Positions 22,463-30,026 of a stretch of 36,927 nt of DNA are shown in pieces. How positions within the stretch are numbered: position 1 is the stretch's first letter; each line of letters opens with the position of its first letter. The notes below the pieces were generated by a model. The model ran no database searches. It had not been told where the DNA came from and saw only the letters and a list, made by a program, of their open reading frames with translations. The DNA comes from an uncultured Gammaproteobacteria bacterium (GTDB lineage: Bacteria; Pseudomonadota; Gammaproteobacteria; Pseudomonadales; Litorivicinaceae). Where the stretch lies: the NCBI GenBank assembly GCA_913042205.1, contig CAJWIY010000018.1, positions 1 to 36,927 on the forward strand. Reading direction: 5' to 3'. The position numbers and the translations under genes were made by a program.

Positions 22463-23209
22463 ATGGCTCAGTCAAAAGGTATTTACCTTCTTCCAAACAT
22501 CCTTACTACGGCCGCGTTGCTAGCGGGATTCTTTTCGATTATCACCGCGACTCGTGCCGTTTATCAGGGCGAAAGCCTCTTTGAAACAGCGGCGATTGCA
22601 ATTCTGGTATCAGGCCTTTTCGATGGGCTTGATGGTCGCGTAGCGCGACTCACAAATACTCAGAGCGAGTTTGGCGCACAATATGATTCATTAAGCGATG
22701 TGGTGGCTTTTGGTGTCGCGCCCGCTGTCTTGGTTTTCAGCTGGTCACTGTCTGCGCTGGGCAAACTGGGTTGGGTAGCTGCTTTTATTTACGTTGCTGG
22801 AACCGCGTTACGGTTGGCTCGTTTTAACATACAACGTGAAATCGTCGACTCCAACCATTTCGTGGGTCTCGCCTGTCCCGCTGCTGCTTACTTCTTGGCT
22901 TCGGCTGTTTGGACACTGGTTGACTCTGACATCCAAGGTGAGACGGTAGCGTTAATTATGGTTGTTCTCACAGCGGTATGTGGTCTTTTGATGGTTTCAT
23001 CGGCTCTATATCCATCTTTTAAAAACTCCGACCTAAAAGCTCGCGTACCCTTACTGAGTATTATGGCGGCCGCTCTCGTTTTTGCTTTTGTATCGCTCGA
23101 TCCGCCTAGAGTATTATTTTTACTGACCGGATGTTATGTATTGAGTGGACCAGTGCTGTGGTTAAAAGATCGTTTAGAAGTGAAACATGATGCGTCGGAA
23201 GAAGAGTAA
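22463..23209 (+). CDS. pssA: CDP-diacylglycerol-serine O-phosphatidyltransferase (type II)
   Basis: A 248-residue membrane enzyme making phosphatidylserine, the precursor of phosphatidylethanolamine. The CDP-alcohol phosphotransferase signature is complete: D54, G55, D57, G58, A61, R62, G71, D75, D79 (DGLDGRVAR then GAQYDSLSD). About eight hydrophobic segments follow, so this is the integral-membrane type, not the E. coli peripheral type. ilvC-pssA adjacency is known in Pseudomonas. No ribosome binding site is visible because the ilvC terminator occupies that position. The end overlaps the next gene by 23 bases. Confidence 0.95.
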   Translation: MAQSKGIYLLPNILTTAALLAGFFSIITATRAVYQGESLFETAAIAILVSGLFDGLDGRVARLTNTQSEFGAQYDSLSDVVAFGVAPAVLVFSWSLSALGKLGWVAAFIYVAGTALRLARFNIQREIVDSNHFVGLACPAAAYFLASAVWTLVDSDIQGETVALIMVVLTAVCGLLMVSSALYPSFKNSDLKARVPLLSIMAAALVFAFVSLDPPRVLFLLTGCYVLSGPVLWLKDRLEVKHDASEEE

Positions 23210-23444
23210 ACGTGGGATCATTGACGAGGATATCCCTCGTGTGTCAGAGAATGAAGCACGGCGCCAAGTAGTCTATGGCGGCATTGGGTTTGTTGTAAGC
23301 CTAGTGTTGGCGTTGCTGTTTCGACCTGGAACCGACCACCTGCTTGAGATGTTCGTTCTAATAGGTTTTGTGGCCTCTAGTACACTGGGTGGGATGAAGC
23401 TAGCCAGTCATGTAGAAACAAAACAATACAACCTTAAAGGATAA
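23187..23444 (+). CDS. Small two-helix membrane protein, unknown
   Basis: An 85-residue protein I do not recognise. A basic N-terminus (MMRRKKSKRG), then an acidic stretch, precede two hydrophobic segments at about residues 28-45 and 54-71, with a short RPGTDH loop between. The basic leader suggests both termini face the cytoplasm. ATG 23187 lies within the last codons of pssA, so translation is likely coupled and the protein may serve in the membrane with PssA; that is inference from position only. It is 3 bases before the DUF1330 gene. Confidence 0.7.
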   Translation: MMRRKKSKRGIIDEDIPRVSENEARRQVVYGGIGFVVSLVLALLFRPGTDHLLEMFVLIGFVASSTLGGMKLASHVETKQYNLKG

Positions 23445-23447
23445 AAA

Positions 23448-23738
23448 ATGCAAAAAGGGTATTGGGTTAGTTGTTATCGCGAGATATACGATCCAAACAA
23501 GCTAAGCGCGTATGCTGAACTAGCAAAGTCAGTCGTCGAAAGCCGTGGCGGCCGCTTCCTGGTTCGTGGTCTTTCAATCTACGCCTCGGGTTCTGGGCTC
23601 TTGGAAAGAACTGTGATCGTTGAATGGCCAACATTAGATGCTGCACAGAGCGCATATGATTCCGACGCATACCAGGCAGCGCTTGATGCTTTGTCTGATG
23701 GTGTAGACCGTGATTTCAGGATCGTGGAAGGTGTGTGA
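23448..23738 (+). CDS. DUF1330 family protein
   Basis: A 96-residue protein with the DUF1330 (dimeric alpha-beta barrel) pattern: GYWVSCYREIYDPNKLSAYAE, GGRFLVRG, then ERTVIVEWPTLDAAQSAYDSDAYQ. Such proteins are ferredoxin-like dimers related to EthD and antibiotic monooxygenase folds; no reaction is established. ATG 23448 follows AAAGGATAAAA, a good ribosome binding site. It ends the pssA run. Function remains unknown. Confidence 0.85.
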   Translation: MQKGYWVSCYREIYDPNKLSAYAELAKSVVESRGGRFLVRGLSIYASGSGLLERTVIVEWPTLDAAQSAYDSDAYQAALDALSDGVDRDFRIVEGV

Positions 23739-23760
23739 TTACTTTTAGCTACTGCCTATC

Positions 23761-23868
23761 ATGATGATAAAAAACCGACTTGCACAATCGGTCGTTCATT
23801 GGCATCCTCAAACCATGACAGCGCATTGCACTATCTACTACATTCTACTTGGTCGTCGACTGCCCTGA
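23761..23868 (+). CDS. Possible leuA leader peptide
   Basis: A 35-codon open frame (ATG ATG at 23761) or a shorter 17-codon version from ATG 23815. Both end in IYYILLGRRLP then TGA. The codons ATT CTA CTT, and CTG two codons before the last, concentrate Ile and Leu close to the stop, including the rare codon CTA that E. coli leuL also uses. It lies in the 214-base gap before leuA and its stop falls within a hairpin followed by a T-run (23858-23885). This is the layout of a transcription attenuator, but the alternative antiterminator pairing is not clear to me. Confidence 0.4.
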   Translation: MMIKNRLAQSVVHWHPQTMTAHCTIYYILLGRRLP

Positions 23869-23885
23869 TGGGCGGCTCAATTTTT
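23858..23885 (+). terminator. Terminator-like hairpin in the leuA leader (possible attenuator)
   Basis: GACTGCCC (23858-23865) pairs with GGGCGG-c-TC (23870-23878, one bulged C and one T-G pair) around TGAT, and ATTTTT follows within two bases. The region to 23912 stays T-rich. The leader peptide stop codon is in the loop. Confidence 0.4.
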
Positions 23886-23952
23886 CTCATTCTTTATTTC
23901 TACTCTTTTTGTTTGCATTGCCGAGCGGTTACAGCCCGTTGGAGAAGTTAAG

Positions 23953-25503
23953 ATGGCAAAAGATCAATTAATTATATTTGATACGACTTTACGTGACGGG
24001 GAACAGAGTCCCGGCGCATCAATGACACGTGACGAGAAAGTGCGAATTGCCAAGGCCCTTGAACGGCTCCGTGTGGATGTAATCGAGGCCGGATTTGCGG
24101 TTGCGAGCCCAGGTGATTTTGAGGCCGTTAAAGCGGTCGCCTCAGCTGTTACGGAATCGACAGTGTGCAGCCTTTCGCGCGCGCTTGACCGTGATATCGA
24201 AGTTGCAGCGGAAGCAATCGCATCAGCGCCACGACATCGAATTCACACATTCATCGCAACCAGCCCAATTCATATGAAGCACAAGCTGAGGCTTGAACCC
24301 GAGCAAGTTATTGACCAAGCGGTCTATGCGGTGAAAAAAGCACGCTCATACACAGATGATGTTGAGTTTTCAGCCGAGGATGCGGGCCGATCCGAGCTCG
24401 ACTTCCTTGCCCGGGTATTTGAGGCCGTGATCGATGCAGGAGCCACGACTTGTAATTTTCCAGATACTGTTGGATACAACCTACCATTCCAGATTGAGGA
24501 AACAGTGCGGACGCTATTAACGAAAATCCCAAATTCTGATAAAGCAATTTTTTCAGTGCACTGTCACAACGACCTGGGACTGGCCGTCGCAAATTCAATC
24601 GCCGCGGTTCGTGCGGGCTGTCGTCAGATTGAATGCACCATCAATGGTCTAGGTGAGCGTGCCGGCAATACATCGCTCGAGGAGGTGGTTATGGCTGTGA
24701 AGACCCGCGCCGATATTGTCGACGTCGAAACGCATATCGATACACAACATATCGTACCCACATCACGACTTGTATCATCTGTTACTGGTTTTCCAGTCCA
24801 GCCCAATAAGGCAATTGTGGGGGCCAATGCCTTCGCTCACGAATCAGGTATCCATCAGGATGGTGTTTTAAAGCACCGTGAAACCTATGAAATCATGCGC
24901 GCTGAAGATGTGGGATGGCACACCAACAAGATGGTCCTTGGTAAGCATTCAGGTCGCGCGGCCTTTAAATCTCGCTTGGACGAATTGGGTATTATTTTGG
25001 CGGGTGAGCAGGCATTGAACGATGCATTCGCACGGTTCAAGGATCTGGCTGATAGGAAGCATGAGATTTTTGATGAAGATCTTCAGGTACTGATGAATGC
25101 CCAGAAAATTGAAGCGGACAAAGCGCGCTACGAACTAATTGACTTGTCAGTAACATCAAAACTAGGCGTTGCGCCTACAGCGAATTTGAAATTGTGCGTG
25201 GACGGGTCAGACATCGATGCAACAGCGGAGGGAGACGGTCCGGTTGATGCTGTTTACAAGGCAATAGAATCAGTCGCAAAGTCGGGCAGTGATCTTCAGC
25301 TTTACTCAGTGAATGCCATCACGACTGGCACAGATTCGCAGGGCGAGGTTACTGTCCGTCTTGAGAAGTCGGGTCGTATCATCAATGGTTTGGGTGCTGA
25401 TACCGATATCATCGTTGCATCGGCAAAAGCGTACCTGCATGCGCTCAACTTGATTGAAAAGCCACTCGAGAAACAGCACCCTCAAAAATCTGAAGGGATT
25501 TGA
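23953..25503 (+). CDS. leuA: 2-isopropylmalate synthase
   Basis: A 516-residue enzyme condensing acetyl-CoA with 2-oxoisovalerate, the committed step of leucine synthesis. The HMGL-like TIM barrel has [13 protein letters not shown] (D10, R14, D15) and the metal-binding HCHND (H203, H205). The C-terminal half (about 390-516) is the leucine-sensing regulatory domain, so feedback inhibition by leucine is expected. Length is E. coli-like (523), the long LeuA type 1 group, not the 560-residue LeuA2. A GGAGAAG ribosome binding site precedes ATG 23953. The stop shares bases with the next start (TGATG). Confidence 0.97.
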   Translation: MAKDQLIIFDTTLRDGEQSPGASMTRDEKVRIAKALERLRVDVIEAGFAVASPGDFEAVKAVASAVTESTVCSLSRALDRDIEVAAEAIASAPRHRIHTFIATSPIHMKHKLRLEPEQVIDQAVYAVKKARSYTDDVEFSAEDAGRSELDFLARVFEAVIDAGATTCNFPDTVGYNLPFQIEETVRTLLTKIPNSDKAIFSVHCHNDLGLAVANSIAAVRAGCRQIECTINGLGERAGNTSLEEVVMAVKTRADIVDVETHIDTQHIVPTSRLVSSVTGFPVQPNKAIVGANAFAHESGIHQDGVLKHRETYEIMRAEDVGWHTNKMVLGKHSGRAAFKSRLDELGIILAGEQALNDAFARFKDLADRKHEIFDEDLQVLMNAQKIEADKARYELIDLSVTSKLGVAPTANLKLCVDGSDIDATAEGDGPVDAVYKAIESVAKSGSDLQLYSVNAITTGTDSQGEVTVRLEKSGRIINGLGADTDIIVASAKAYLHALNLIEKPLEKQHPQKSEGI

Positions 25504-26201
25504 TGCAGACACTATCGCCAGATGAGTCTCGGGGAATTTTGGACGCTATGGGTATCCCGGTCGTCATTTCTCGGGATCGAATATCCGTTGGACCTTTGCT
25601 GGCGGCAACGGAAACCGATTCTGAGCGAAAGTCAAGCAGCGAGACTGAAGCAGGTCTTGAAGAATCGGACCAAGGTTTGGCAGACGTTGACATCGATATA
25701 AAAGTCGATTCGCCTGAAATTGGTGACTTGGTTGAGGTAGCGACAGCCGCACGGAAAAACATACCCAGTGGGTCATGTATGACAGAGCCGTTGCAGTTTT
25801 CTGTCGTCAGCGCTGTCACGGCTAATACGCTGTTGGCGTGTGAGCTTCCTGTTTGGGCCGGGGGCTTGCTGGAGGGTCGGTTAACGGGAATCTGTGCGGA
25901 CTTGATGAGACTGCTTTCGCCCGGGAACGTTGATGCTGATTGGCAGTATTTTCATTGGCCAATCGCTGGTTTCAGAGATCAGAGCGTGGAGCAAGCCTAT
26001 GAGGCTCTCGATGCGTGGTTACACCGAAGATGGGCAGAGACGCGCGCACAGGAGCCCTTAATAGTTTTGTCTAGCTCATCTATCGACCTATCCACCATAT
26101 TCGCTGATGCTCTAATGCTACCGGCGCTTGACGAAATGACCGTGTCTGGTGATGCAAAGCGGGCAGCGTGGCAGGCGATACAAGACTACCACTGTGTCTG
26201 A
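25503..26201 (+). CDS. holD: Putative DNA polymerase III psi subunit (HolD-like)
   Basis: A 232-residue protein with weak but consistent similarity, by eye, to E. coli HolD: LDAMGIPVVISRD near residue 13 resembles LQQLGITQWSLRR, ACELPVWAGGLLEGRLTGIC resembles the central ANDLP segment, and DAKRAAWQAIQDY near the C-terminus resembles TARAALWQQICTY. It also holds the holD position directly before rimI, as in E. coli. It is much longer than E. coli HolD (137 residues) because of an acidic, Ser/Glu-rich insert at about residues 35-90. Psi links the clamp loader to SSB through chi. It starts at ATG 25503, overlapping the leuA stop by one base. Confidence 0.6.
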   Translation: MQTLSPDESRGILDAMGIPVVISRDRISVGPLLAATETDSERKSSSETEAGLEESDQGLADVDIDIKVDSPEIGDLVEVATAARKNIPSGSCMTEPLQFSVVSAVTANTLLACELPVWAGGLLEGRLTGICADLMRLLSPGNVDADWQYFHWPIAGFRDQSVEQAYEALDAWLHRRWAETRAQEPLIVLSSSSIDLSTIFADALMLPALDEMTVSGDAKRAAWQAIQDYHCV

Positions 26202-26655
26202 TACCGGTAGCCTTTCTTTCAGACTGATGAGCGACAATGACCTGGATGCCGTTTGTGAACTGGAGGCGCGCGCATACCAGTTTCCGTGGTCACGGGCGAT
26301 CATCAGCGGTTGTAGGTCTGTTCAATATCGAATCTGGTTGGGTGAGCTTGTTGGTCAGCTTAGGCATGTATCACAGGCATTCCTATCGATCACATTGGAT
26401 GAAGCACATATCCTAAATCTCGCAGTCGAACCCAACTTACAAGATCGAGGGTTGGGTAGCCAAACACTTAGATACTTGGTTGAGGACGCCCGGGGACAGG
26501 GCGCTCGACAGATATTTTTGGAAGTTCGGGCGTCAAATCAACCGGCGATCCAAATGTATTTAAATCAGGGGTTTAACGAAATAGGCCGACGCCGGCACTA
26601 TTATCCAACCAAAGATGGCCGCGAGGACGCACTCATTCTTGGGATGGAGCTTTAG
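26194..26655 (+). CDS. rimI: Ribosomal protein S18 alanine N-acetyltransferase
   Basis: A 153-residue GNAT acetyltransferase. The sequence shows RAYQFPWS near residue 30, the acetyl-CoA loop VEPNLQDRGLGSQTL, then LEVRASNQPAIQMYLNQGF and RRHYYPTKDGREDALIL, all diagnostic of RimI. It acetylates the N-terminal alanine of S18. I prefer GTG 26194, overlapping holD by 8 bases, because it gives the family length; an in-frame upstream ATG (26149) inside holD and a later ATG (26227) are alternatives. The last 23 bases overlap the 3' end of fabY on the other strand. Confidence 0.92.
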   Translation: MSDTGSLSFRLMSDNDLDAVCELEARAYQFPWSRAIISGCRSVQYRIWLGELVGQLRHVSQAFLSITLDEAHILNLAVEPNLQDRGLGSQTLRYLVEDARGQGARQIFLEVRASNQPAIQMYLNQGFNEIGRRRHYYPTKDGREDALILGMEL

Positions 26656-28504
26656 GTTTGATTAAGTCTGAGTATTTTGTTTTTGCGTCATCGAGTGGCA
26701 TTTCTGCACCAAATCCAGGTACTGAGATCGACTTTGCAGTTATCCTTAGATCTGATCCCTCGACAATGCTTTCGCCATAGTTGTAGAGAATCTCGATAGT
26801 TCCACGATCAATATTATGTCGATAATGCTCCTGACAAGCTTGGACCTCGTCTGAGCCTCGAAAATTAATCTCACCGTAGCGAGATTTGAGAAGTAACGCA
26901 GTCGCTTCTGGGGAGAGGACGGCTGCTGTTGAGTTGTTACCGCCAAAACCTTTTGCATTAATAAGTGCTGCCGAGATGCGTTGTTCTCTGGATTTCAAGA
27001 CGAATTCCAAGCCATCTTGAATAACATCAGGAGCAACCGCGTCGGTTGTCTGGATTCCGGGAATAATCTGTGATGCAAAGCTACCCAGGCTAATGGCTAA
27101 CTGATCGCCACCGGCGGTGCCTTGCGAGTGACCGAGCTGGCTCTTAACCGCGCAAACAGGCCAATTCTCGATCCCAAAGGTTCGCGCAACTCGTGACAGG
27201 ACGTCCGATTCGGTGACGCGATTTTGCGGTGTACTGGTTCCGTGAGCTTGGACGATGGTCTCGCGGGAGAGTGCGTCTTCGCCAAGCAGGTCGTGGACAC
27301 TGGCTGCGGCCTGGGCGACGGTTAGATAGTTCCCCGCACCCGGCGTTGAGATGCTTCGTTTACCGCCATCAGCGTGGCTAGCCACTGTTGGAATTGAGCC
27401 GTAAATGGTCGCACCAAGCTCGATAGCCAAGTGATCCTCCATCAAAATCACGTACTGACTTGATTCTCCAATTGTGAAGCCGCAGTTCATACCGAATGGT
27501 CGACTAGTTCGACGATAATCGGGTGTGTCGTGGTCGCTAAGGCTATCAATTTCGCGTAGGCCCTGGTCTTCAGCGAGGGCCCCCATGGCACGGAAACCCT
27601 CGATCACTTCGGGCGTGATGGGACAGTCCGCCCCTCCAACTACCGCGATCTTGTAACGACCTTCTTGTATCCCATCAACGGCATGGTGGAGATTGTAGAG
27701 AAAGCTCGCACAGGCTCCCATGTTCGCACCAGATCGTCCAAGACTTCCCAATACATAGGCGTTACTGAAGTCTGCGGGCATTTGTGGATATCCGAGCGGT
27801 AACTGCTTTGATGTTGTGCGTTTGCCGACAAAAGCACTTTTCAACATGCCTCCGAACCCTAAATTGTCCATTTGCCCAATTGAGGAGCCCGCAAATACAG
27901 CAACCTGATTTGGGGCAATATGTTGTTTAATCTGATGCCACTTCAGGCCCGAACTTAGCCAGCAATCGGAGAGCGCGAATAGGGCAAGTTGCAGGGTCCG
28001 AGGGTGGTTCCGAGACGGATAAAACATGTCCGGACGAAAACCAGTCGGCGCCATCCCTGCGGCCTGCACAGACAGTTTTTTTGTACATCGCTTTAGTATT
28101 TCTCCGGCCTCAACAAGATATTCCGTTTGCCTATTGTCTTTACGTCCGATACGCCACCCGTAGGGTAGCGGGTTGGGCGTTTGCAAGGGGTTCAGCCAGA
28201 TCGAGATTGGCTCACGTGTATGGCCCAGCCTATGGAGGGGGACGTCGTCGGGGTCAAACCAATCCTTATGAATCCTTCGGATCAGAGTATTGTTGAGGAT
28301 ATGGTACGCTTGCTTGTCGGTCGGAGACAGTCCAGTCCCCATCCCGGTTAGTGCGCCTATCTGGTTAATGGTGCGGGTCTTTTCAGATGACGTGAGAGCG
28401 TCCATGACAAGGCGTCTAAATGCCTGGTGGTCTGAACTCCGGCCCGCGGCATTTATGCCGCCAAATCCGACGATGAGAGGTAAAGCGGTCACAGTGTCAT
28501 CCAT
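26633..28504 (-). CDS. fabY: Beta-ketoacyl synthase FabY (fatty acid initiation)
   Basis: A 623-residue ketosynthase, much longer than FabB/FabF (about 410). It matches the layout of Pseudomonas FabY, which condenses acetyl-CoA with malonyl-ACP to start fatty acid synthesis in place of FabH. Recognisable blocks are LIVGFGGINAAGRSS (10-24), SKQLPLGYPQMPADFSNAYV, the catalytic C265 (GACASFLYN), H421 (QAHGTSTPQNRVTES) and H459 (KSQLGHSQGTAGG). The start at 28504 (MDDTVTALP) matches the family; upstream in-frame ATGs would overlap ampD. No clear ribosome binding site is seen. Divergent from ampD, with 42 bases between. Confidence 0.9.
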   Translation of the reverse strand: MDDTVTALPLIVGFGGINAAGRSSDHQAFRRLVMDALTSSEKTRTINQIGALTGMGTGLSPTDKQAYHILNNTLIRRIHKDWFDPDDVPLHRLGHTREPISIWLNPLQTPNPLPYGWRIGRKDNRQTEYLVEAGEILKRCTKKLSVQAAGMAPTGFRPDMFYPSRNHPRTLQLALFALSDCWLSSGLKWHQIKQHIAPNQVAVFAGSSIGQMDNLGFGGMLKSAFVGKRTTSKQLPLGYPQMPADFSNAYVLGSLGRSGANMGACASFLYNLHHAVDGIQEGRYKIAVVGGADCPITPEVIEGFRAMGALAEDQGLREIDSLSDHDTPDYRRTSRPFGMNCGFTIGESSQYVILMEDHLAIELGATIYGSIPTVASHADGGKRSISTPGAGNYLTVAQAAASVHDLLGEDALSRETIVQAHGTSTPQNRVTESDVLSRVARTFGIENWPVCAVKSQLGHSQGTAGGDQLAISLGSFASQIIPGIQTTDAVAPDVIQDGLEFVLKSREQRISAALINAKGFGGNNSTAAVLSPEATALLLKSRYGEINFRGSDEVQACQEHYRHNIDRGTIEILYNYGESIVEGSDLRITAKSISVPGFGAEMPLDDAKTKYSDLIKPKAPSQE

Positions 28505-28546
28505 TATTAAAGGACGTAATGTACCAAGTTGGGCCCCTGTTGTGCT

Positions 28547-29077
28547 ATGAAGAATCATCGCTTTTCCGATGCTCTTTGGATCCCGAGTCCACATTTCGAC
28601 GAGAGACCGGGCGACGCCATCGATTTAATTGTGATACATGCGATCTCTTTGCCACCTAACTTATTTAACCCCCTGCCCATCATGGCCTTCTTTCAAGGGT
28701 TATTAAGTTACGGCGCTGATGGTTACTTTGAGAAATTGAGGGATGTCCGAGTCTCGTCTCATCTGGTAATCGGGCGTGGCGGTGCTGTCTATCAATCCGT
28801 CGCCTTCGATAAGCGTGCCTGGCATGCTGGTGAGTCGGAATTTCAGGGACGGGCTCGATGTAATGATTTTAGTATCGGCATTGAATTAATCGGTGACGAA
28901 GAGGGGCCATTTACAGCTGAGCAATATCGCTCACTTTCTAGCATATGCGATCGACTGTGCGTGACCTATGAGATCCCCAGTGAGCACATCGTTGGCCACC
29001 GTGATATCTCTCCTGGGCGTAAAGTCGATCCAGGAGCTGATTTTGACTACTTAAGAATTCGCCCGTCCCCTAAATAG
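28547..29077 (+). CDS. ampD: 1,6-anhydro-N-acetylmuramyl-L-alanine amidase
   Basis: A 176-residue cytoplasmic zinc amidase of the amidase_2 family. Zinc ligands are H31 (LIVIHAISLPP), H151 (VGHRDISPGRK) and D161 (KVDPG); K159 lies in the conserved position. It cleaves anhydroMurNAc-peptides in peptidoglycan recycling and in other gammaproteobacteria controls ampC induction through AmpR. No signal peptide. I use ATG 28547 (MKNHRF); an in-frame extension to 28529 has no support. Its end overlaps the convergent permease gene by 8 bases. Confidence 0.94.
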   Translation: MKNHRFSDALWIPSPHFDERPGDAIDLIVIHAISLPPNLFNPLPIMAFFQGLLSYGADGYFEKLRDVRVSSHLVIGRGGAVYQSVAFDKRAWHAGESEFQGRARCNDFSIGIELIGDEEGPFTAEQYRSLSSICDRLCVTYEIPSEHIVGHRDISPGRKVDPGADFDYLRIRPSPK

Positions 29078-29963
29078 GGGGCGCTAGGGCGAGTGCGAGG
29101 GGGATCCATATGATCGCCGCTATGTTTCCAATTAAAACGATCGAAGCGACCCGGGTCGGTTCCTGTTTGTATTGCTCAGCGAGCATGAAGCAAAGTACTG
29201 CGGGTGGTAGTGCCGCGAACAACAGAAAGACACTCCATTGAACGGGATTCAAATCCAGAAGCGGCTTCAGTAGAAAAGCGATAATCAGACTAACCATCGG
29301 ACACCATATCGCTCCGAGAACTGCTATCCGTAGATCGCGAGTGGAGACACTGTTCATACGGATACCAAGCGCAAACAGCACAAGCGTGACCCCCGTATTT
29401 GCTAAAAAATCTAAGGGCACCAGTATTGTCTCGTTTACCTCGACCGGCGTTAACGCAACCGTTATCCCGGCCATGGTCGCAAGGACGGTTGGGGCTGAGA
29501 TTGGGTTAATGATTTTGGCCTCCCGGTCTAAGATATAAAAGCCAAGTGAGAAGTGTAGAAACTGCGAGACGATGAAAACGACGACGATAGCGGGCATCGC
29601 TTGCTGGCCAAATGCCAAAAGGACCAGCGGAAACGCTAGGTTTCCAGTGTTGGTAAACATCATCGGTGGGACAAATGTTTTGGATTCAATTTTGAGTAAT
29701 AGGCATAGAAGCCAGGTGATTAATCCGCAGCCCAAGATAATGCAGGACACTCCAAATGCCAGGGTGACATACTTTTCGAGTTGAACATTTTTGCCCGCTA
29801 GCACCGAGAAAATAAGAATAGGGACAAGTAATTCCATGCATAGCTTATTGATCACGGACATATCTGGTTTACGCCACCTGCCGTAGATGTAGCCGATAAG
29901 CACGACTATCAGCACCGGGATGACGCTCCGCAGAATTCGATCAATAATTAGCTCGGTAGTCAC
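29070..29963 (-). CDS. AEC (auxin efflux carrier) family permease
   Basis: A 297-residue membrane protein with about ten hydrophobic segments in two repeated halves. The N-terminal IPVLIVVLIGYIYGRW, the central MMFTNTGNLAFPLVLLAFG and the C-terminal ALPPAVLCFMLAEQY are the AEC/Mem_trans pattern. Bacterial members often carry malate, malonate or related organic acids, so a carboxylate substrate fits its position after the hydroxyacid dehydrogenase gene. It starts at GTG 29963 with AAGGAAT upstream. It lies 63 bases downstream of the dehydrogenase on the same strand. Substrate not determinable here. Confidence 0.87.
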   Translation of the reverse strand: MTTELIIDRILRSVIPVLIVVLIGYIYGRWRKPDMSVINKLCMELLVPILIFSVLAGKNVQLEKYVTLAFGVSCIILGCGLITWLLCLLLKIESKTFVPPMMFTNTGNLAFPLVLLAFGQQAMPAIVVVFIVSQFLHFSLGFYILDREAKIINPISAPTVLATMAGITVALTPVEVNETILVPLDFLANTGVTLVLFALGIRMNSVSTRDLRIAVLGAIWCPMVSLIIAFLLKPLLDLNPVQWSVFLLFAALPPAVLCFMLAEQYKQEPTRVASIVLIGNIAAIIWIPLALALAPPI

Positions 29964-30026
29964 GTGACTGGCGATTCCTTTTTGGTAAGCATTGTTTCGG
30001 GTAAGGTATAGCGATTTATTGTTGGA

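Noticed and set aside
28505-28594. Longer N-terminus of fabY
   Set aside because: It would overlap the ampD start and extends beyond the conserved FabY N-terminus.
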